64,000 nucleotides of DNA from an uncultured Chloroflexota bacterium (GTDB taxonomy: Bacteria; Chloroflexota; Anaerolineae; Anaerolineales; Anaerolineaceae): NCBI GenBank assembly GCA_902791025.1, contig CADATZ010000019.1:23928-87927 (forward strand), written 5' to 3'. Shown piece by piece: positions 53,135-60,801 of the stretch; within the stretch, counting starts at the first letter, position 1; every line of letters begins with the position of its first letter. The notes beneath the pieces were generated by a model. The model was not told where the DNA came from. It did not search any database and worked only from the letters and a program-made list of their open reading frames with translations. A program made the position numbers and the translations under genes.

Positions 53135-54208
53135 CTATGGACGACACATACCGCACGGTTTATATCCTTGACTAATCATATCATCACGTGTGCTGTAAAT
53201 ATCAAGACGGTTATGTTCGCTCATCTCAGTAATAGCATCGCAATGAGGAAGATGAAATTTCATTGACCGCATATTTAAAACATAATGTTCCTCATATTCG
53301 GTTGGCGCCATAGCGCCTATAATTCTTGATGTCGCACCGACAGGCTGATCTGGAAACACAGCTTCAATCGTGTCTATGACCTGCTCTGATTTCTGAGTGA
53401 AAATGTACAAATCATTTCCATCACTGACGATAACAATATGTCCTTCTTCATCAGTTCTCAAAATTTCTGTGCCTGAAGAATAAAGTCTTTCCATTACATC
53501 ATTTGAGGGATGCCCATACTGATTGTATTTTCCACAAGAAATTACGGAATAGAGAGGATTAACAGCTTCAAGAAATTCTCGACTCGTTGATGATTTGCTG
53601 CCGTGATGACCCAATTTCAGTACGTCGCTATTAACAAAATACCCTTCAGCAAGAATTGAGAACTCTTCATCTATTACGGCATCACCTGTGAAAACAAAAG
53701 ATGTATTTCCGTATTTTAGCCGAATAACTATTGATCTATCATTTACACAGTTTCCAGAACCAGCAGATAGTATCTGAAATTCCGAATCTCCCAACTTGTA
53801 AATTTCGCCTTTTTGAGGTATAGATATGCTTATTCCATATTCATCAAGTTTATTTTTGTAAACAGTAAATCTCTCTTTATTACATTCAGTGTAAGGAGAA
53901 AGGACGGTATACACATCACCATCAACAGCAATAACCGCAGCTGGAAGACCACCTATATGATCTGCATCACTATGAGTATTAACAATATAATTTAGGTGAG
54001 ATATTTTAAGTTGTTTCAGATAAGCATAGATCAACTGCGAATTTCCAGGATTTCCCCCGTCAATAAGCATTGTGTAATCACCATAAACTATAAGTGTTGC
54101 GTCTGCTTGTCCAACATTGATGTAATGCACTTCGAGTAGCTCAGCGGAACAGACAGAAACAAGAAGCAGAAAAACAACGAATAACAACACAGAAAAGCAC
54201 TTCTTCAT
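53135..54208 (-). CDS. Exported metallo-beta-lactamase-fold hydrolase (ComEC-like) with C-terminal Cys motif
   Basis: A 357-residue protein from ATG 54208 (AAAGGAGGAG six bases upstream). A signal peptide (MKKCFSVLLFVVFLLLVSVC) is followed by the ComEC/Rec2-type MBL domain: HYINVGQADATLIVYGDYTMLIDGG (split here by eye), NTHSDADHIGG (HxDxDH zinc site), FVFTGDA and LKLGHHGSKSST. The last 45 residues (MRSMKFHLPHCDAI, then GYKPCGMCRP) are a Cys/His motif as in secreted nucleases with an Ada-like zinc end. Such exported MBLs occur in competence-like DNA processing or as nucleases. Function inferred. Neighbour of the HXS operon but on the other strand. Confidence 0.85.
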   Translation of the reverse strand: MKKCFSVLLFVVFLLLVSVCSAELLEVHYINVGQADATLIVYGDYTMLIDGGNPGNSQLIYAYLKQLKISHLNYIVNTHSDADHIGGLPAAVIAVDGDVYTVLSPYTECNKERFTVYKNKLDEYGISISIPQKGEIYKLGDSEFQILSAGSGNCVNDRSIVIRLKYGNTSFVFTGDAVIDEEFSILAEGYFVNSDVLKLGHHGSKSSTSREFLEAVNPLYSVISCGKYNQYGHPSNDVMERLYSSGTEILRTDEEGHIVIVSDGNDLYIFTQKSEQVIDTIEAVFPDQPVGATSRIIGAMAPTEYEEHYVLNMRSMKFHLPHCDAITEMSEHNRLDIYSTRDDMISQGYKPCGMCRP

Positions 54209-54340
54209 ACCCATCTCCTCCTTTTTACACTAAAGTACTATAAATTTGTTTACGAAAATAATTATAAACCATGTAAAAAAAAAGGTTGTGAGACTGCATG
54301 ATACATCATTGTTCTCCACGTCTAATCTAAAAAGGTACTT

Positions 54341-54353
54341 TTGTCATGGACAA
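54341..54353. promoter_or_regulatory. Small palindrome upstream of the HXS operon
   Basis: TTGTC-ATG-GACAA lies 53 bases before the hxsD start. An ATG within it opens a 12-codon frame with AAAAGG 9 bases upstream. Could be an operator or a leader peptide; weak. Confidence 0.25.
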
Positions 54354-54405
54354 CAATGATAATCAACGAATTGTTAAGCGTTAGAATTAGACGAAAGGGT
54401 GATTC

Positions 54406-54783
54406 ATGAGATTACATTATAGTAGAAAAATCTACCCAAAAACTGCCATAATAAAAGCGGCGTACATGTTTACTGACCGTGCGTATGTTCATCTGGATGC
54501 GGACGAGAGATACTATATAGTAGATATCAGGATGAAACCAGACTGTGAAGATGTATCTGAGCTTGAATTTAATAATGAAGTTTTGTGTCAAACAGCACGT
54601 TATGAAATTGGCAAGAAAACTCGGACTATCCGTGAATTGATGATTGCGAGAGCTGTTTCATCTACCATGTTAATTGATGATTCTGTTTCTGATGAAGATC
54701 CTTATATGGACGATGAAATCACTGATACGGATGAAATTCTTACCGATTGGTTCGATAAATATGGCAGCAATAACGTTCAATAA
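54406..54783 (+). CDS. hxsD: HxsD, His-Xaa-Ser system protein
   Basis: A 125-residue protein with AAAGGGTG before its ATG. The N-terminal half (YSRKIYPKTAIIKAAYMFTD, RAYVHLDADERYYIVDI) and FNNEVLCQTARYEIGKKT match the HxsD pattern: a small protein always beside the radical SAM pair of HXS systems, probably a precursor-binding or chaperone protein of the RRE/PqqD kind (inference). The C-terminus is a long acidic tail (DDSVSDEDPYMDDEITDTDE) beyond the usual length. First gene of the nine-gene operon; it overlaps the next gene by 23 bases. Confidence 0.85.
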   Translation: MRLHYSRKIYPKTAIIKAAYMFTDRAYVHLDADERYYIVDIRMKPDCEDVSELEFNNEVLCQTARYEIGKKTRTIRELMIARAVSSTMLIDDSVSDEDPYMDDEITDTDEILTDWFDKYGSNNVQ

Positions 54784-54976
54784 AGAATTGTATTCAGTTC
54801 AATCTGTTCATGCTGCGGTAGATGCGTTCAGCCATCTTGCGGATTTCAAAGTTATAGACAATCAGACTTATATGATTGTTATTGTTGAAAATTGCCGATA
54901 CGATGAAGACCGGACTGTAGCTGAATTTGGGAATTATGTCATTGATTCCATGAATAGCAATAATGGAAATAATTGA
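54761..54976 (+). CDS. Second HxsD-like small protein
   Basis: A 71-residue protein from ATG 54761 inside the end of hxsD. Its sequence FNKELYSVQSVHAAVDAFSH aligns with YSRKIYPKTAIIKAAYMFTD of the first HxsD, and LADFKVIDNQTYMIVIVE follows at the same place as the second beta segment. It is therefore a paralogue, shortened at the C-terminus. No ribosome site, so translation depends on coupling to hxsD. It ends 14 bases into the next gene. Two such proteins suggest two binding partners or a heterodimer. Confidence 0.7.
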   Translation: MAAITFNKELYSVQSVHAAVDAFSHLADFKVIDNQTYMIVIVENCRYDEDRTVAEFGNYVIDSMNSNNGNN

Positions 54977-55991
54977 TATCGTTCTGTTAATCTGTTTGCT
55001 ATATGTATGCCTGTACGGTGCGGTGTCAGATATTCGTTCTGGAATCATCAGCAACAGAGTACTTCTGCCGTTCGTCTGTGTGGGGATTGCTCTTGATGTT
55101 CTGTATTATCTTGTTTTTCATAAGGAATATCAAGCTGCCTTTTTAGTAAATATTTTGCTGGTATTAGGTAGCTCTCTTTTTTTCTACATGACACACATAT
55201 GGGCAGGGGGAGACAGTAAAATGCTGATGACTGTTGTGCTTCTATATCCTACTCGGTATTGCTATACGTATCATGGCAGTAAAGGAACATTTTATTTTGT
55301 TGTAATGTTTTCTTTCGCAATCGGGTTCCTTTATCTTGTTATCTCATCACTAATTGAGCGTATCAGAAAGAGAAAGTCAATTGATACCGCCATGTTAATC
55401 AGATTTATCAAATCTTTTTTTATCAGATATCTAATTCTTACAGTTTACACCGCCTTTTTTACCCTGATAAACAGAATCGTAATATCGAAATATTTTATTC
55501 TCAACTCACTGTCTATGTCGATCTGCTATTTTGCGATTCCGTGGATCGTAGCAAAATTTGGTTTCCTACAAAAGAAAATTCTAATTATGATAGTTCTTGC
55601 CGTTGATGTTGTTCTTGCGATTACAAACAAAATTATGCCTGTTGATCTACACGTGAGAAGTTATGTCATTATACTGGCTTCCGCACTCATTCAGGCACTT
55701 CTAGCTGAGTTTAATTATGAGACAGTTAAAACCGAGAATGTCAAAAAGGGAATGATTCTTTCTCTACCAACAACAATCCTTTTCATGAACTCTCGTGTAA
55801 AGGGGCTTCCTGAACTGTCAAAAGAAGACCTTTCTAGTCGGCTGACCGAAGAAGAGGCGGAAAGTGTCCGCAGATGGGGATTATCCGCAAATGGTAAAGA
55901 AGAAGTGGTCATTGTGAGAAAGATTCCTTTCGGAATATTCATCTCTGCAGGTGTTATGTTTTATTTTATTTACTGGATGGTTCTGGGATGA
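54963..55991 (+). CDS. A24-family prepilin-type peptidase in the HXS operon
   Basis: A 342-residue polytopic membrane protein. The two catalytic Asp motifs of A24 aspartyl peptidases are present: VSDIRSGIISN (Asp23) and IWAGGDSKML (GGDxK, Asp84). About six or more membrane helices follow, then a cytoplasmic part (KGMILSLPTTILFMNSRVKG, LTEEEAESVRRW, IVRKIPFGIF) and a last helix. It lacks the N-methylase domain of PilD, like TadV/FlaK types. No pilus genes are near, so the substrate is probably HxsA of the same operon (inference). Overlaps both neighbours. Confidence 0.85.
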   Translation: MEIIDIVLLICLLYVCLYGAVSDIRSGIISNRVLLPFVCVGIALDVLYYLVFHKEYQAAFLVNILLVLGSSLFFYMTHIWAGGDSKMLMTVVLLYPTRYCYTYHGSKGTFYFVVMFSFAIGFLYLVISSLIERIRKRKSIDTAMLIRFIKSFFIRYLILTVYTAFFTLINRIVISKYFILNSLSMSICYFAIPWIVAKFGFLQKKILIMIVLAVDVVLAITNKIMPVDLHVRSYVIILASALIQALLAEFNYETVKTENVKKGMILSLPTTILFMNSRVKGLPELSKEDLSSRLTEEEAESVRRWGLSANGKEEVVIVRKIPFGIFISAGVMFYFIYWMVLG

Positions 55992-57106
55992 GCATCAAAA
56001 TATCAGATTATAGTTCCGGTTACAAAGTAGTTTCTCTTGTAAAAGACGAAGCTGACGAAAGAACAGCTATTTCCCGCAGTTGGGATTACATACTTTTTAC
56101 TAAAGATGAAGCTTATCTCATGCCTAACAACAAAAATTTGCTGCTCACTCCAGCAATGATAGATGAATTGCAAAATTATAACAGCCTTGACGTTTTTGAA
56201 ATCACTGAAAACGGACTGATTCACCGCATATATGACACAAGTGCATCTGACAATGCTTTTTTTGTAACAGGAAAATGTAACTCAAACTGTATAATGTGCC
56301 CGGCATCGGATAGTCAGAGAAAAAACGGAATTCCTTTCAACCAAGAAGAACTTCTGCAGAAAATCTCACATATTCCATATCCTCCTGAATACCTGACAAT
56401 TACGGGAGGAGAGCCGTTTCTTCCCGGAAAACAGTTTTTTCCTGTTCTTCAATCTTTGAGAGACTCTTTTCCTGACACAAACTTTCAAATTTTGACAAAT
56501 GGACGTATCTTTGCTAACCTCGAATACTGTAAACTGCTGCAGGAGAACATCCCTGACAAAACTGAAATAGGCATCCCTGTTCATGGCCCAAATGCAGATT
56601 TACATGATTATATTTCGCAGGTTCCAGGAAGCTTTCACCAGACGTTTCTGGGATTAAAACATCTTCTTTCAATGGGATTTCAGATTGAGATTCGGATCGT
56701 TGCAAGTGCTTTGAATTGTGATTATATGGATGGTATTGCTGATTTGATTATTAATGAATTCCACAATGTTACTGTTGTGAGAATCATGGGACTTGAAATG
56801 ATGGGTAATGCGGCATTTAACAGGGACCGCGTTTGGCTCCCTTATAGAGATGTTTTTCTTGCAACGAAAAATGCTGCAAAAAAACTGATACTCAGTGGTA
56901 TAGATGTCAGTTATTATAACTTTCCTCTCTGCTCAATGGATAGGGAATACTGGTCTCTGGGTTCGCGCAGTATTTCCGGTTACAAAGTCAGATATGCAGA
57001 TGGCTGCGAAAAATGCATTGTTAAGAGCGTATGCGGCGGTTTTTTTCAAACTTCGCTCCATTTTGCAGAAGGACAGATACATCCTGTTGAGGATCTTCGG
57101 ATATGA
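55988..57106 (+). CDS. hxsC: Radical SAM enzyme HxsC
   Basis: A 372-residue radical SAM protein. The [4Fe-4S] motif is Cys97, Cys101, Cys104 in VTGKCNSNCIMCPAS (CxxxCxxC), followed by the GGEPF SAM-binding motif (TITGGEPFLPG) and ITNG. The C-terminus has extra Cys (DGCEKCIVKSVCGGF) that may hold an auxiliary cluster. The N-terminal 90 residues are family specific. As partner of HxsB it should modify the His-Xaa-Ser repeat of HxsA; the chemistry is not known. Overlaps the peptidase and hxsB by four bases each. Confidence 0.88.
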   Translation: MSIKISDYSSGYKVVSLVKDEADERTAISRSWDYILFTKDEAYLMPNNKNLLLTPAMIDELQNYNSLDVFEITENGLIHRIYDTSASDNAFFVTGKCNSNCIMCPASDSQRKNGIPFNQEELLQKISHIPYPPEYLTITGGEPFLPGKQFFPVLQSLRDSFPDTNFQILTNGRIFANLEYCKLLQENIPDKTEIGIPVHGPNADLHDYISQVPGSFHQTFLGLKHLLSMGFQIEIRIVASALNCDYMDGIADLIINEFHNVTVVRIMGLEMMGNAAFNRDRVWLPYRDVFLATKNAAKKLILSGIDVSYYNFPLCSMDREYWSLGSRSISGYKVRYADGCEKCIVKSVCGGFFQTSLHFAEGQIHPVEDLRI

Positions 57107-58491
57107 TAAACTACTTTAACTTCAAAGAATTCGGCGACAAATTTTTAATAACCAATGACCTTGGTAGGTATTCATTTGTTACGCCTTCAGAACTGAAATC
57201 GCTGATAAAAGACACAAGTTCCTTATCTCCGGACAGATACGAAGAACTTTCCTCAAAGGCTTTTATTGCAGACAGCCCGCTAATTGATTTTTCTCCGAAT
57301 ATAACAGATCAGATGAGAAATGCGAAAACCTATCTCTATCTTGCTACAGGTCTTCACATTTTCGTGCTTACGAACCGGTGCAACCATGCTTGTGTTTACT
57401 GTCAAGCATCAGCAGGAATTACAAAAGATGCTTTTATGTCAAAAGAAACAGCGGAGAAAGCTGTTGATATCGCTTTAACATCTCCAAATTATCATTTATC
57501 CTTCGAGTTTCAAGGTGGTGAACCGTTACTCAACTTCGAAACGCTGCGTCATATAGTTGAATATACGGAAAATCTAAATGCGGATAAGGATATTCTTTTT
57601 TCAGTTGTGACAAATCTTTCTCTAATCTCGGACGAGATGATCAGTTTCTTTAAAGAGCATAATGTCAGTGTATCAACTTCCTTGGATGGTCCAGAAGAAT
57701 TGCATGATAGAAACAGACCTTTTTCAAATGGTTCAGGTTCATATACCAAAACTATTGATGGAATCAAACGACTGCAGGATATTGGACTGTGTGTTGGTGC
57801 CATTCAGACAACGACAAGATATAGCCTTAAATATCCAGAAGAAATAGTTGATGAATATATGTCAAATGGCTTGAAAAGTGTTTTCATTCGTCCATTGACA
57901 CCATTAGGCGCAGCAGGTAAAATATGGAATAAAATTGGTTATTCTGCTGATGAGTTCTGTGAATTTTATGGAAAAATTCTTGATTACATAATCCAACAGA
58001 ATTTGATGGGCAAATCGATTTCTGAAAACCATGCCGCAATTTTTCTGACTAAAATTATGCATGGGTATGGAACAAATTACATGGAACTTCGCTCACCATG
58101 TGGAGCCGGTTTCGGACAGGCCGCTTATTATCCGGACGGTGACGTGTTCACCTGCGATGAAGGAAGAATGCTTCATGAAACAGGGGATGATTCGTTTAGA
58201 TTAGGCAGCGTATTTGAAAATACTTATGAAGAAATGATGCTGTCTCCCACGTGCAGAGCATGTGCAAAAGCCAGCCTTCTGGAAACAATTCCCGGATGCT
58301 GCGACTGTGTTTATCAGCCTTATTGCGGTGTCTGTCCTGTCATAAATCTCGCTCTGGATCGCGATATAACGCCAAATCGCCCAAATAACTGGCGATGTAA
58401 GATTTATAAGGGAATGCTCGATAAAATCTTCAAAATTTTGAAGCAAGACGATTCTGCTTCTTTATCTATCCTAAATAATTGGACAGTGTAA
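57103..58491 (+). CDS. hxsB: Radical SAM/SPASM maturase HxsB
   Basis: A 462-residue enzyme with Cys93, Cys97, Cys100 in LTNRCNHACVYCQAS, GGEPLLNF, and DGPEELHDRNRPF typical of anaerobic sulfatase-maturase-like (SPASM) enzymes. The SPASM region is PCGAGFGQAAYYPDGDVFTC, CRACAKASLLETIPGCCDC, then CVYQPYCGVCPV, with enough Cys for two auxiliary Fe-S clusters. It is the maturase of the HXS pair; the likely substrate is the HxsA peptide encoded two genes downstream. The gene directly follows hxsC with a four-base overlap. Confidence 0.9.
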   Translation: MINYFNFKEFGDKFLITNDLGRYSFVTPSELKSLIKDTSSLSPDRYEELSSKAFIADSPLIDFSPNITDQMRNAKTYLYLATGLHIFVLTNRCNHACVYCQASAGITKDAFMSKETAEKAVDIALTSPNYHLSFEFQGGEPLLNFETLRHIVEYTENLNADKDILFSVVTNLSLISDEMISFFKEHNVSVSTSLDGPEELHDRNRPFSNGSGSYTKTIDGIKRLQDIGLCVGAIQTTTRYSLKYPEEIVDEYMSNGLKSVFIRPLTPLGAAGKIWNKIGYSADEFCEFYGKILDYIIQQNLMGKSISENHAAIFLTKIMHGYGTNYMELRSPCGAGFGQAAYYPDGDVFTCDEGRMLHETGDDSFRLGSVFENTYEEMMLSPTCRACAKASLLETIPGCCDCVYQPYCGVCPVINLALDRDITPNRPNNWRCKIYKGMLDKIFKILKQDDSASLSILNNWTV

Positions 58492-58521
58492 ATGCAGCTT
58501 GTCGTCAAAAGGACAAAAGGA

Positions 58522-60075
58522 ATGGAAAGATCAAGAAGATTTTGTTTTATAATGGTATGTTTTTCTCTGATCTTTTTAATTTTAACAACTTCCTGCGATA
58601 AAGCATCCGCATTTTCTGTTCCCCAAAGCAATTCTCATATAAATGTGAAGATGGATGGATTTTTGGATTGGCTTTTCGGCAAGGAAGATACACCCACTCC
58701 GACTCCTATTCCGACAAAAACAAGCACACCTACAATAACGCCGACACCGACGATTACACCAACTCCAACAATGACTCCAACAGCAACCATGACCCCGTCC
58801 CCAACGCCGGTTTCTCCGGACTACGAAATGTTGGACGAGGTGATCTCAATGTTTGGTTGGTCTGCTTCGTCTTCAGATATAAGTTCAGTTACATTGCCGG
58901 TTTATGATGCAATTCAAGTACCCGGATTAGGTATTTACATCGGAACAGTAGATGAATCCAGAATAAACACTAATGGGGTTTTCTTTCTTGAAAATGGAGA
59001 TATTCTGGATGGAACATGGAATGAATCTGATTTTTTTGGACTTGGATATTTAATTTATCCGGGCGAAGGGATTTATGAAGGTGCTGTTACCGCAGTAATA
59101 AACGGATTCTCCACACAAACGAACAACGTAACAATAGAAGTTCACAAGAATGGTTTCGGAATGTTCTCATGGGTAAATGGTGATACTTATGAAGGAACTT
59201 TTTCAAATGACACGATAACAGGCGGGGGCAGATACACCTATTCAGACGGAAGTACACTTACAGGCACATTCGATCAACAAGGTTTTATTTCGGGTGAATA
59301 TAAAACCGATGAAAGATTTTATTCATACGCAGTAACTTATCGTGATAGGGAACCGGTCTCTGTTTATATGGTGTTTCCCAGTGGCTCAACATTCGGAGGT
59401 ACTGTTTCCGGATATCAAATTAGCGGCGACGGTGTCATGAATTATGAAGATGGCGACTCATACAAAGGCCAATATAAGAATGGAAAGAGAAGCGGCAAAG
59501 GTACATACACCTGGAGCAATGGTTCTATTTACAATGGAGACTGGGATGATGACATGATGACTGGTTCAGGATCCTATGTCTTTTTTGACGGACGTACACT
59601 TGACGGTGAATTTGATCATAATATATTTGTTGCCGGCACATACGTGTACACATCTTTCGAAGGAATTACATACGAATTTGTTTATGATAAAAATATCGCC
59701 AGAGCTAAGTCTGTAAAGCTTACAGATAGCAGCGGTGCGGTATTTACAGGAACATTTACAAAAGGCTCCTCAGGAAATGGAACAATTACATATCCAAACG
59801 GAGACATCTACACGGGATATGTGGATTCCATGACTAAGGAAGGACAGGGTATATATACATGGGCAGATGGGTCCAAACTTGCTGGAATATGGAAAAACGA
59901 CAAATTGGAAGGTTCCGGACAATATTATTACAAACAATCAGATAAAGCATATATGCTGACTTGTAATGCCTTTAAAGATGGAAAGCCCGATGGCGAATGT
60001 TATTATTATCTGTCCCCATCTGTTTATTACAAGACGGACTGGTCTAATGGAAAGTGTGTGAAGATATACCGATGA
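58522..60075 (+). CDS. MORN-repeat lipoprotein in the HXS operon
   Basis: I prefer the start at 58522 (AAAAGGA just upstream), giving 517 residues; ATG 58492, right after the hxsB stop, is the alternative. Signal segment with lipobox LTTSCD, then a Thr/Pro linker (TPTPTPIPTKTSTPTITPTP) and then about ten MORN-like repeats with YxGxxxxxxxxGxGxxxxxxG spacing (for example YKGQYKNGKRSGKGTYTWSN and YTGYVDSMTKEGQGIYTWAD). MORN repeats bind proteins or lipids and form extended beta sheets. Probably a surface partner of HxsA. Its stop overlaps the hxsA start as ATGA. Confidence 0.88.
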   Translation: MERSRRFCFIMVCFSLIFLILTTSCDKASAFSVPQSNSHINVKMDGFLDWLFGKEDTPTPTPIPTKTSTPTITPTPTITPTPTMTPTATMTPSPTPVSPDYEMLDEVISMFGWSASSSDISSVTLPVYDAIQVPGLGIYIGTVDESRINTNGVFFLENGDILDGTWNESDFFGLGYLIYPGEGIYEGAVTAVINGFSTQTNNVTIEVHKNGFGMFSWVNGDTYEGTFSNDTITGGGRYTYSDGSTLTGTFDQQGFISGEYKTDERFYSYAVTYRDREPVSVYMVFPSGSTFGGTVSGYQISGDGVMNYEDGDSYKGQYKNGKRSGKGTYTWSNGSIYNGDWDDDMMTGSGSYVFFDGRTLDGEFDHNIFVAGTYVYTSFEGITYEFVYDKNIARAKSVKLTDSSGAVFTGTFTKGSSGNGTITYPNGDIYTGYVDSMTKEGQGIYTWADGSKLAGIWKNDKLEGSGQYYYKQSDKAYMLTCNAFKDGKPDGECYYYLSPSVYYKTDWSNGKCVKIYR

Positions 60076-60800
60076 AAAATGAAAACCTTTTCCCTAGTAT
60101 AAGAAAATCAATCGACAGCTTCATTCAAGATGAAGACGGTAGCATTCCGCGTGGTAAGCTTGTTACACTCGGAACTTTTTTCCTTCTTATGAGCACTATC
60201 ATAGGGGCAGAGGCATTTGATCACAGTTCGCACAGATCCCATTCTTCGCACAGATCTCATTCGTCGGGGTCACATTCTTCTGGCGGAGGTCACAGTTCGC
60301 ATGTCTCTCATGTATCTCACAGTTCGCATTCATCAGGCTATCATAACTCACATTCATCCTACTCTCATAATTCGCATTCATCTTCTAACGTGACTCATTC
60401 AAATCACAGTTCCCACTATAATGTATTGCCTACTGCAACTCATTATAGCCACGGGTCCCACACCTCACATTCCAATACAACGTCGCATTCCAATTCGCAG
60501 TATTCTTCAAGAGGCGATCTGATGGTTACACCAGCTCCTGATGTATCAGGAATTAATGGGATTGGAAAATTATTTGAATTAGATGCGTTGCTTCCGGAAA
60601 ATTATGATATTCCCCAGGAATCCGCTATTTCAATCCTCGCTCCAAATACAGGTATCAAAGGATCAGTATCTGCTCAATCACTGATGGATGTTCCAGCTCC
60701 TGATTTGCAATTACCCAATGCCTCACCTTCTATTACAACTGCTGCACCTACGCTGCAAGTCTTTCCAGACAGCAAAGATGTCAGCGGAAGCGGGGAATGA
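60072..60800 (+). CDS. hxsA: HxsA, His-Xaa-Ser repeat precursor protein
   Basis: A 242-residue protein starting at ATG 60072 in ATGA overlap with the MORN gene. Residues 1-23 are polar (ending SFIQDEDG); 24-29 are SIPRGK; 30-48 are hydrophobic (LVTLGTFFLLMSTIIGAEA). Then 51-140 hold 19 His-X-Ser triplets (HSSHRSHSSHRSH and so on), followed by a non-repetitive C-terminal 100 residues with MVTPAPDV. The repeat is the expected target of HxsB/HxsC. The DEDG-S before a hydrophobic stretch is like an Flp-type prepilin cleavage site, probably read by the A24 peptidase of the operon (inference). Confidence 0.9.
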   Translation: MKNENLFPSIRKSIDSFIQDEDGSIPRGKLVTLGTFFLLMSTIIGAEAFDHSSHRSHSSHRSHSSGSHSSGGGHSSHVSHVSHSSHSSGYHNSHSSYSHNSHSSSNVTHSNHSSHYNVLPTATHYSHGSHTSHSNTTSHSNSQYSSRGDLMVTPAPDVSGINGIGKLFELDALLPENYDIPQESAISILAPNTGIKGSVSAQSLMDVPAPDLQLPNASPSITTAAPTLQVFPDSKDVSGSGE

Positions 60801-60801
60801 C

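Noticed and set aside
54346..54384. A 12-codon leader peptide before hxsD
   Set aside because: It has a fair ribosome site but no regulatory codons or attenuator hairpin follow, so support is too weak.
60225..60510. Tandem CACAG(T/A)TC(T/G)CA-like DNA repeats suggesting a CRISPR or satellite
   Set aside because: The periodicity follows His and Ser codons of HxsA and there are no constant repeats with unique spacers.
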